From the NCBI RefSeq assembly GCF_018449545.1, contig NZ_JAAVUR010000001.1:496001-560000 (forward strand): a stretch of 64,000 bases of DNA, given 5' to 3'. Below are positions 45,450-52,123 of the stretch, piece after piece. This DNA comes from Granulicella sp. dw_53. GTDB taxonomy: Bacteria > Acidobacteriota > Terriglobia > Terriglobales > Acidobacteriaceae. The notes under the pieces are model-generated. The model saw nothing but the letters and a program-made list of their open reading frames with translations. It ran no database searches and was not told the DNA's origin. A program made the position numbers and the translations under genes. Each line of letters opens with the position of its first letter. Position 1 is the first letter of the stretch.

Positions 45450-46394
45450 ATGCCTAATTCAAACTCCGGGAGCGAACTTCCAGTGAACTCTGCGATAAGC
45501 CGCCGCACCTTTATGACCAAAATCGCCATTGGATCTGCCGCGGCCACGTTCTTGCCGGGCTCGTTGCTGGCAGCTTCCTTCAGCAAGATTCCTATCGGCT
45601 ATACAGGTATCACCTGGGCGAATTCGCAGGTGGAGGATGCTATTGCCAGTTGCGCGAAACTGGGCTTCTATGGCTTCGAGACCTTCGGGGATGTGCTGGC
45701 GCAGTGGGATAGCAAGGGCGGTCTTGGACCCGTGCTTAAACGGAATCGCATTCCTCTTATTTCGGGGTATTGCACGCTCAATCTCACGGATTCTACTCGC
45801 CGGCAGGAGACGATCGAAAAGGCGGTTCGGTGGTCCAAGCTCCTCAAAGAGAGTGGCGGCCGGATTTTCGTTCTGGGGCCCAACCCGGTCCCGCGTGACA
45901 GCTACAAGTTTGCCGAGTACAAGGCGAATATCGTAGCAACCCTCAATGAAGCCTCAAAGGCTATTGTGGATCAGGGCCTGACGCCGGTGCTCCATCAGCA
46001 CACCGGAACTTGTGTCGAGACGCGCGACGAGACCTACGCGACGCTCGACGCGATCGATCATAGTACCTTGAAGTTCGGTCCGGATGTGGGCCAGCTTACC
46101 AAGGGTGGCGCGGACGCTGTCAAGGTCGTCAAGGACTACCTTCCGCTGGTGCAGCATATGCACCTGAAGGATTTTGACGGCAAAGACCCGAGCCTGGTTT
46201 ATTACTGTCCGCTTGGGAAGGGAAAGGTCGATGTTCCCGCCATTCTGGATCTTATGGCAGGCCGGACAATTAGTGGTATGGTGATGGTAGAACTCGATAA
46301 CGACCCGAAGAACCCGTCGTCGACTCCGCCTTCTGAGCTTGCCGGTGAAAGTCAGGCCTACTTGAAGAAGATTGGGGTTAAACTTCGGGCGTGA
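45450..46394 (+). CDS. Tat-exported TIM-barrel sugar isomerase/epimerase-like protein
   Basis: About 314 residues. A twin-arginine signal (SRRTFMTKIAIGSAAATF) precedes an AP-endonuclease-2-like TIM barrel (GYTGITWANSQVEDAIASCAKLGFYGFE, then HQHTGTCVETRDE, PDVGQL and HMHLKDFDG) carrying the metal His/Glu/Asp residues of the xylose isomerase-like superfamily. Such exported barrels include isomerases and enzymes acting on keto-sugars. The frame opens at 45318, but operators lie in that stretch. ATG 45450 or GTG 45483 (GGGAG ten bases upstream) is the start. The stop overlaps the iclR start as GTGA, so it is translationally coupled to the regulator. Confidence 0.83.
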   Translation: MPNSNSGSELPVNSAISRRTFMTKIAIGSAAATFLPGSLLAASFSKIPIGYTGITWANSQVEDAIASCAKLGFYGFETFGDVLAQWDSKGGLGPVLKRNRIPLISGYCTLNLTDSTRRQETIEKAVRWSKLLKESGGRIFVLGPNPVPRDSYKFAEYKANIVATLNEASKAIVDQGLTPVLHQHTGTCVETRDETYATLDAIDHSTLKFGPDVGQLTKGGADAVKVVKDYLPLVQHMHLKDFDGKDPSLVYYCPLGKGKVDVPAILDLMAGRTISGMVMVELDNDPKNPSSTPPSELAGESQAYLKKIGVKLRA

Positions 46395-47200
46395 GAGCTT
46401 TGCCAAGTATGCCCGCAAAAAAGACATCGCCAGTACCTTTTATTCAGAGCCTCGACCGCGGATTGACGATCCTGCATGTGGTTGCGCTTTCCAAGCAGCC
46501 GGTCTCTCTGGGAGATTTGTCCGAACTCCTGAAGATCGACCGCAGCAGCGCGTTTCGTCTCGCGCAGACGCTTCGTCGCAGAGGCTTTCTGGCCTGCCCG
46601 GCAGGTCGTAAAGACTACATTCTGGGTTCGGCCATGTGGACCCTGTCCCACCAGTATGACTGGAGCAATATGCTGGTGCGGGTGGCACACCAGCAGCTCA
46701 AACTGATCGCCAACGAACTGAATGAGACGGCGCACCTGGCGGTGCGGGAGGGCAAGAATGCCCTCTTTATCGACTCCGCGCATGCGAACCACGTCATTGC
46801 TGTAGCCGGGCAGACGGGCGAGTTGGTTCCGCTTTATTGCACGGCTCATGGCAAGGCTTTGTTGGCGGACGCCGATGAGCGGGAGCTAAAATCACAATTC
46901 GGGCCATCCCAACTTCAGAAGTACACCCAAAGCACGATCACGAGTATTCAAGCGCTGGCTGCGGAGTGCCTGGAGATCAAGAAGCGCGGATTTGCTACGG
47001 ATGAGGCAGAGTACAACGAAGGGATGCGTTGTGTTGCGGCGCCCATACGGCTGGCGGACGGATCGATTGTGGGGTCCATTGGCATCTCCGCTCCTGAGTC
47101 GCGTTTTCTGAAGCAGCAATATCCGAAGTATGCGAAAAAGATATGCAAGGTCGCGGAAGATATCGGCGCATTGCTAAGCCCTCCGGATCAGAAGGAATAG
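46391..47200 (+). CDS. IclR-family transcriptional regulator
   Basis: 269-residue regulator: winged helix-turn-helix at about residues 15-70 (SLDRGLTILHVVALSKQPVS, then LSELLKIDRSSAFRLAQTLR), then the GAF-like IclR effector domain with TAHGKALLAD and DEAEYNEGMRCVAAPI. Family members bind 15-bp odd-centred palindromes and sense small organic acids. In E. coli, XynR of this family responds to xylonate and controls the YagF dehydratase. Here it starts at a GTG overlapping the isomerase stop, under tandem operators, so autoregulation is likely. I propose it binds the TTGCGTA-N-TACGCAA sites; direct proof is lacking. Confidence 0.93.
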   Translation: MRALPSMPAKKTSPVPFIQSLDRGLTILHVVALSKQPVSLGDLSELLKIDRSSAFRLAQTLRRRGFLACPAGRKDYILGSAMWTLSHQYDWSNMLVRVAHQQLKLIANELNETAHLAVREGKNALFIDSAHANHVIAVAGQTGELVPLYCTAHGKALLADADERELKSQFGPSQLQKYTQSTITSIQALAAECLEIKKRGFATDEAEYNEGMRCVAAPIRLADGSIVGSIGISAPESRFLKQQYPKYAKKICKVAEDIGALLSPPDQKE

Positions 47201-47239
47201 ATCGCGCTGTTTCCTTCCCTTCCAGTTTTTTTGTGTTGC

Positions 47240-47275
47240 ATCGGGCTCCGAAGAGATTCGGGGCTCGATCTTTTT
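47240..47275 (+). terminator. Terminator of the isomerase-iclR operon
   Basis: Thirteen-bp stem with two G-U pairs (ATCGGGCTCCGAA / TTCGGGGCTCGAT), loop GAGA, tail CTTTTT. It separates the operon from the lactonase gene. Confidence 0.82.
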
Positions 47276-47320
47276 GCGCTCGTGCATTCTTGTGCGGTTG
47301 TAGTATTCTTGCAATCTGAA

Positions 47321-47335
47321 TTGCACAATACGCAA
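47321..47335. promoter_or_regulatory. Palindromic operator copy 6 (TTGCACAATACGCAA)
   Basis: Thirteen of 15 positions match the consensus; the right arm is perfect. It lies 21 bp before the lactonase GTG start. A weak -10 candidate TAGTAT is at 47301-47306. Confidence 0.72.
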
Positions 47336-47356
47336 GAAGTTAGCTCAGGAGGTTTC

Positions 47357-48394
47357 GTGTCTTCTATGTCAAACCTTATCCTCGATTTCGGCATTGACCC
47401 ATCCATGCTGAAGTTTCTCGGCGAAGGACTGCAGAGGCCAGAGTGCATTTTGGCCGAGCAAGATGGAACGCTATGGACCGCGGACTCGCGCGGCGGGGTG
47501 GTGCGGTTGCGCCACGACGGGACGCAGGAGATTGTGACCCAGAGGATCTCTGAGCACTTTGAAAGTGCGGAGAGCGAAGCTTCACGCTATCTTACTGGCA
47601 CTCTCCCGAATGGCCTAGCCTTTGCGCGTAACGGGGACATCCTCATCTCCAACTTTGGGACGGATCGTCTGGAGATCATGAGCCGAAGTGGAGAGTCGAA
47701 GGTTCTTGCGGATAGCATCGATGGAGAAGCGATCGGCAAGGTGAACTTCGTGCTGCGAGACTCGCAGGATCGTATCTGGATTACGATTTCTACGAAGATC
47801 AAGAATTGGATGCATGCTCTTAAGCCTGATCTGGATGACGGATATATTGCACGGTATGTAGACGGGAAATTTCGTATCGTCGCCAGTGGGTTTCACTTTA
47901 CCAATGAGATTCGAATGGATGCCAAGGAAGAATATCTGTATGTGGCAGAGACCACTGGAGGCTGCATCAGCCGCATGAAGGTGAGAGAGGATGGAAGCCT
48001 TGGCGATCGTGAGGTCTTCGGTCCATCCAGCCTTGGCGCGGGAGCTTGGCCAGACGGCATTGCCTTCGATAGCTACGGCAATTTATGGGGAACTTGTGTG
48101 TACTCCGACAAGCTGTGGGCGATTACTCCGCAGGGCGATCTTCGCGTGTTCCTTGATGAAGGCGATCCGGTGAAAGTGAAGGCATTGGAGGAGCAGTTCT
48201 TCGCAGGTAGCGTGACGGAAGAGGTTCTGTTCGCTACGGGGCGAGGTGTTGCTCCGTGGATGGCCAGCGTTACCTTTGGCGGAGCTGATCTGCAGACTTT
48301 GTACGTTGGGTCGCTCAAAGGGACACGCGTTCCTTATCTGCGGGCGCCGATTCCCGGCCTGCCGATGGTGCATTGGAACGACCGCCGCGTTTGA
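47357..48394 (+). CDS. Cytosolic SMP-30/gluconolactonase-like protein
   Basis: Propeller lactonase of about 345 residues without a signal peptide. Metal-site segments are LQRPECILAEQDGTLWTADS (Glu), PNGLAFARNGDILISNFG (Asn, Asp) and AWPDGIAFDSYGNLWGT (Asp). It should hydrolyse sugar lactones in the cytoplasm and thus complements the exported lactonase at 29.7 kb. GTG 47357 follows AGGAGG by four bases; ATG 47366 in the same frame is an alternative. The frame opens at 47231 but would run through the terminator and operator. It is a single-gene unit controlled by operator copy 6. Confidence 0.87.
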   Translation: MSSMSNLILDFGIDPSMLKFLGEGLQRPECILAEQDGTLWTADSRGGVVRLRHDGTQEIVTQRISEHFESAESEASRYLTGTLPNGLAFARNGDILISNFGTDRLEIMSRSGESKVLADSIDGEAIGKVNFVLRDSQDRIWITISTKIKNWMHALKPDLDDGYIARYVDGKFRIVASGFHFTNEIRMDAKEEYLYVAETTGGCISRMKVREDGSLGDREVFGPSSLGAGAWPDGIAFDSYGNLWGTCVYSDKLWAITPQGDLRVFLDEGDPVKVKALEEQFFAGSVTEEVLFATGRGVAPWMASVTFGGADLQTLYVGSLKGTRVPYLRAPIPGLPMVHWNDRRV

Positions 48395-48419
48395 CCTTGC
48401 CTTTTAGTGTTTGTTCGGC

Positions 48420-49373
48420 TTATGCGCTGACGATGCCGTTTTCCCTGAGCCACTGGACGGACTCCTGAATCGCTTGAATCGAGCTGTAGCGTGGTGCGTA
48501 ACCTAACAGGTTACGAGCTTTTACGATGCTGCAGTTGGGCGAGTGCGCGATGTGGTCCCAGGTGGTGCGTGCGTTCTTTTCGCTCACCGCCCTGCTCCAT
48601 TGTTCGTAGGGCAGGAACTGAAGTTTTACAGGCTGTTCAAAGAACGCAAACATGGCTTCCGCGTAGCCTCGCAGCGTCAACGCCGCGGGTGAGACGACGT
48701 GGAAAGATTCACCGAGTACCTGGTCCCGGTGGGTGATCGCATCGACGAATGCCTGCGCGACGTCCTCCGCGTGGACGTGGTGGACGGTCTCCATGCCGAT
48801 GTTAGGAAGCGTAATCTCCTCTTCCCGCAAGATCGCTGAAAAGACGTTGGGATCGAAGTTACCCTGCGGGTTAATCGGGTTCCAACCTGGACCTACGAGA
48901 TGGCCAGGATGCAAGACGGTCACTGGAAGCTCATTCTCCTGTGCTTCGCGTAGAAGATAGCGTTCGATTGCCGCCTTTTGTATTCCATACTCTCCGAATG
49001 GGGAACGAGGCGCCTCTTCGGTCGTGGGGACTTCGACGCTATGGCCATGAACCCAGATTGTTCCGCACTGCAGGAGGTGGCCGATTCGACCGCTTAGTGC
49101 TTCCGTCAACTGCATTGCGCTCTCTGGCGTGTAACAGGTCAGATCGATGACTACCTCTCCGTCCAAGGCGGCGATTCGCTCGCCGAAGGTGGCCTCCTTT
49201 TCTTCAGAGGTACGGTCCAGATCGATACGGCGAACCTTTTGCCATGCTTTGTCTTGCCTGTAAGGCTTCTTGAGTCCGCGGCTTACACAGAAGACCTCAA
49301 GACCCGCTTCGACCAACATTGGAGTAAGAAAACTACCGATGTGTCCCGTTCCACCGATGATGACGACACGCAT
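48420..49373 (-). CDS. NAD-dependent epimerase/dehydratase (extended SDR)
   Basis: 317-residue extended SDR. Cofactor motif VVIIGGTGHIGSF at the very start and active-site Tyr/Lys in YGIQKAA. Substrate-domain segments LHPGHLVGPGW and VHHVHAEDVAQAFVDAI follow. It resembles uronate dehydrogenases and nucleotide-sugar epimerases; the substrate is unknown, but sugar-acid chemistry is suggested by context. ATG 49373 with GAGGAAA upstream is the likely start, 30 bases inside the longest frame. It is divergent from the transketolase gene, sharing the interval with operator copy 7. Confidence 0.86.
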   Translation of the reverse strand: MRVVIIGGTGHIGSFLTPMLVEAGLEVFCVSRGLKKPYRQDKAWQKVRRIDLDRTSEEKEATFGERIAALDGEVVIDLTCYTPESAMQLTEALSGRIGHLLQCGTIWVHGHSVEVPTTEEAPRSPFGEYGIQKAAIERYLLREAQENELPVTVLHPGHLVGPGWNPINPQGNFDPNVFSAILREEEITLPNIGMETVHHVHAEDVAQAFVDAITHRDQVLGESFHVVSPAALTLRGYAEAMFAFFEQPVKLQFLPYEQWSRAVSEKNARTTWDHIAHSPNCSIVKARNLLGYAPRYSSIQAIQESVQWLRENGIVSA

Positions 49374-49393
49374 GCTATTTCCTCGCAAGGATC

Positions 49394-49423
49394 TTGACTG
49401 CATTCTATTTACGAGCCTATACT
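49394..49423 (+). promoter_or_regulatory. Predicted promoter of the transketolase gene
   Basis: TTGACT (49394-49399), an 18-base spacer, then TATACT (49418-49423). The operator centre is 31 bp downstream of the -10 box. Confidence 0.72.
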
Positions 49424-49446
49424 CTGCCTTGTTTACGCAAGATGCA

Positions 49447-49461
49447 TTGCATGATACGCAA
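49447..49461. promoter_or_regulatory. Palindromic operator copy 7 (TTGCATGATACGCAA)
   Basis: Thirteen of 15 positions match; the right arm TACGCAA is perfect. A half site TTTACGCAA precedes it at 49432-49440. It lies between the divergent epimerase and transketolase genes. Confidence 0.72.
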
Positions 49462-49503
49462 TTATGAATGCACCATACTCTTCGAGAAAGATTCTACCTA
49501 CGC

Positions 49504-51645
49504 ATGACGAAAACATTATCTACTCCCACGTCCAGCGTCGACCTTCCGCTTTTTCTCCATGATGATCACCTTCTCCGTGCAGGCATTCTCAAATTGCTCG
49601 CCATCAAGGATTCGGATATCCGCATCCTTACGTTGGAGCAGAGTAGGGATGCGGTGGATGGTGGGCTCCACTCGGGTGGCGCCTTCTCTGCGACGATTCC
49701 CCTTGTAGCACTCTTCTATGGCGGATTTTTGAGGCTGGATATTGAAGACCCTACCCGCCGCGGCCAGGATATCTTCACTCTCAGCAAGGGACACGCCGTC
49801 GCTGCGTTGGCCTCTATTTATGCGGAGCTTGGGTACTTCGACAAGAAGATATTGCGAGGATCGCGTTCGCATGCAAGTCTCTTGAATGGTCATCCAGGGC
49901 CTGTTCTTCCTGGAGTTCACATTGCGACGGGCCCTATGGGTCAGGGCATTGGTGTAGCGGGAGGCTTTGCGATTGCTGGCCGAATCAATCCACGTTTCGA
50001 CTCTTACGCAATGGTGGGAGATGGTGAGCTTCAAGAGGGGTCGTGCTGGGAAGCTGCGATGTACGCTGGCCAGAACCATCTGGACAACTTCTGCGTGTTG
50101 GTCGACAGGAATAACGGACAGCTTGATGTTCATAATCGTACGCTCTTCCCGATGCCGGATTTGAACGAAGTCTTTCGGTCGTATGGCTGGCAGACCCATG
50201 ATGTCGATGCAACCCAGTTTGACGGCGTGGTCGCTGCACTTGAACAGTTTCGCTTCGGTCCAAGGAACGGAAAGCCTACCGCGATTATCTGCAATACGAC
50301 CAAAGGATACGGCGCTTTTTCTGACTTTATGAATAAACATAAAGTTACGATGTCGGAGCCGCTCATCGTGCAGGAGATCGCGCTTCAGGAGCAGCGTCGC
50401 GCCGAACGGGTGGATGAGTTCCTTGTCCATTTGGAAAGAGTGGAGAGTAGTCCTGAGGGGAAGCGTGTTGCCGAGTTGCTTCGCAATACTGCAGAGACGA
50501 TGCATCTTGACGTCAGACAGATCGCTAAAGGTGCACTCCCTTCCGTGATAGGTCCTGTACTGACCAAACGAGTTCCTGTTCGCGAGAAGCAGATCCGATT
50601 TGACCATGCTGCTTTGCCTAAGCTCGATTTAGGAAAGCAGTACAGTGCCGCCGAGATCGTAACGGCTGCGATGAAAGTGTTCGCGCGTGACAGCCGGGTT
50701 GTTTCCATTGATTCGGATCTTGCATCGACCAGTGGCCTGGAAGCTGGGGTTGCGGCGGTCGATCAACGTCGTGCGCTCAATGTCGGGGTTGCCGAAGCCA
50801 ACATGATGCTGGTTGGCGAGGCGTTCGCGGCCATGGGTTACAACACTTGGACGAGTACATTTTGCCCATTCTTCAACTGGCAGGTGCTTCGGCGAATCGC
50901 AGTTGGACAGCAGGAGCGGCTAGAGGCGATAGGATCAAACGACGGCTGGTTGAGCGAAGGCCACGGTCTAGATCTCACGTTTCTTGCGACGGCGGCGAAC
51001 TTTGAGACTCGTACCAACGGCGCGACTCATATGGGGAATGATGACGCCACCACCTTTGACGCTGTCGCGCAACTCCGGATTATTGACGTGTCGTGTCCCC
51101 AACAGATGCTATCTATTATGAAGTGGATCATGGGTGGCAACCAAGGGCTTGTCTATGTTCGCGTTATGCGGACGGGCTCTGCTGTGCTTTATAGTGGCGA
51201 TTACACCTTCGAGTTCGGCAAGGGACACATACTGCGTCAAGAGGAGAACGATTCTGCCGTGGTGATCAGCAGCGGCCGGGGAGTGCATGAAGCAGTTGCG
51301 GCAGCCAAGCTTTGCTCAGAGAATGGTATAGGTGTCACAGTTGTGGATATGCCTTCTGTCGATGAAGACCTTCTCGTTGCTTTGTATAACTCCGGCAAAA
51401 TATTGCTCTTCGCGGAACAAAACAACGGCTACCTATGGCAGAACTTCTTGAAGGTTATCTACAAACATCGCGTTCAGGCAACGGGTTCGCTGAAACGAGT
51501 TCTTACCGTCAATACGCTGAGTGCAGAGGGGAAGGCGCAGTTTATTCACTCTGCAACGTATGAAGAATTAGTGGAAGCTTTCGAGCTCACTCCGGCACTG
51601 ATCGCCAAAACCATTCAAGCTGCTGTTCTTGAAAACGACGAATAG
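49504..51645 (+). CDS. Transketolase-like thiamine-diphosphate enzyme
   Basis: About 713 residues with all three transketolase domains. The N-terminal diphosphate site has LSKGHAVAALASIYAELGYF, then GPMGQGIGVAGGFAIA and GDGELQEGSCWEAAMYAGQN with the metal-binding Asp and Asn. The middle pyrimidine domain has SDLASTSGLEAG and VGVAEANMMLVGEAFAAMG with the cofactor Glu. The C-terminal domain follows (VVISSGRGVHEAVAAA). It moves two-carbon ketol units between sugars or keto acids, cytosolic. It is longer than housekeeping transketolases and sits in a sugar-acid regulon, so a specialised substrate is likely. The start could also be ATG 49468. A cupin gene follows. Confidence 0.88.
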   Translation: MTKTLSTPTSSVDLPLFLHDDHLLRAGILKLLAIKDSDIRILTLEQSRDAVDGGLHSGGAFSATIPLVALFYGGFLRLDIEDPTRRGQDIFTLSKGHAVAALASIYAELGYFDKKILRGSRSHASLLNGHPGPVLPGVHIATGPMGQGIGVAGGFAIAGRINPRFDSYAMVGDGELQEGSCWEAAMYAGQNHLDNFCVLVDRNNGQLDVHNRTLFPMPDLNEVFRSYGWQTHDVDATQFDGVVAALEQFRFGPRNGKPTAIICNTTKGYGAFSDFMNKHKVTMSEPLIVQEIALQEQRRAERVDEFLVHLERVESSPEGKRVAELLRNTAETMHLDVRQIAKGALPSVIGPVLTKRVPVREKQIRFDHAALPKLDLGKQYSAAEIVTAAMKVFARDSRVVSIDSDLASTSGLEAGVAAVDQRRALNVGVAEANMMLVGEAFAAMGYNTWTSTFCPFFNWQVLRRIAVGQQERLEAIGSNDGWLSEGHGLDLTFLATAANFETRTNGATHMGNDDATTFDAVAQLRIIDVSCPQQMLSIMKWIMGGNQGLVYVRVMRTGSAVLYSGDYTFEFGKGHILRQEENDSAVVISSGRGVHEAVAAAKLCSENGIGVTVVDMPSVDEDLLVALYNSGKILLFAEQNNGYLWQNFLKVIYKHRVQATGSLKRVLTVNTLSAEGKAQFIHSATYEELVEAFELTPALIAKTIQAAVLENDE

Positions 51646-51661
51646 TAAGTTAGAGGATCAG

Positions 51662-52048
51662 ATGGCACTACCTATTGTGGATGAACTAGAAGTCGGCGCC
51701 CTGGACTTACCCGGGAGGATGCTGCGTTGGGTCGTGACTAAAGATACTACCGATGCGCGTCAGTGCAGTATGTGTGTGATCGAAGTGCAGCCAGGGCAGA
51801 CGGTTAAGCCCGCACATTCCCACCCCCAGGGCGAAGAGGTGATCTATCTCCTCTCAGGGAGTGGCCGGGTCTGGATCGAGGGAGAGATAGGGGATGTGAA
51901 GCAAGGGTGTGCCGTTCTCTTTCCTCAAGGAAAGATTCATATGCTGCAAAATACAAGTGACGAAGTTATGAAGGTTGCTTGCTTCTTTGCCCCAGCAACG
52001 GATTTAGATAACTACAAATTCTTCGATGATATTGAGTTTCCAGCCTAG
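51662..52048 (+). CDS. Single-domain cupin protein
   Basis: Small beta-barrel protein of 128 residues. Cupin motif 1 is visible as HSHPQGEEVIYLLSGSG and motif 2 as PQGKIHMLQNTSD, with His and Glu metal ligands present. The ATG is 16 bp after the transketolase stop with a GAGG upstream. A TTG at 51629 overlapping the transketolase end is also in frame. Co-transcription suggests an isomerase or sugar-binding role on an intermediate of the same route, but the family is too diverse to be precise. Confidence 0.82.
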   Translation: MALPIVDELEVGALDLPGRMLRWVVTKDTTDARQCSMCVIEVQPGQTVKPAHSHPQGEEVIYLLSGSGRVWIEGEIGDVKQGCAVLFPQGKIHMLQNTSDEVMKVACFFAPATDLDNYKFFDDIEFPA

Positions 52049-52123
52049 CTCTCGGCGACGCGACAGTTAAAAGATCGTGACACCTCGATCATATCCACCG
52101 CTATATCTATGGCTTGGCATGGA

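Noticed and set aside
47231..47356. N-terminal extension of the cytosolic lactonase
   Set aside because: It would translate through a terminator hairpin and the operator; a Shine-Dalgarno precedes 47357.
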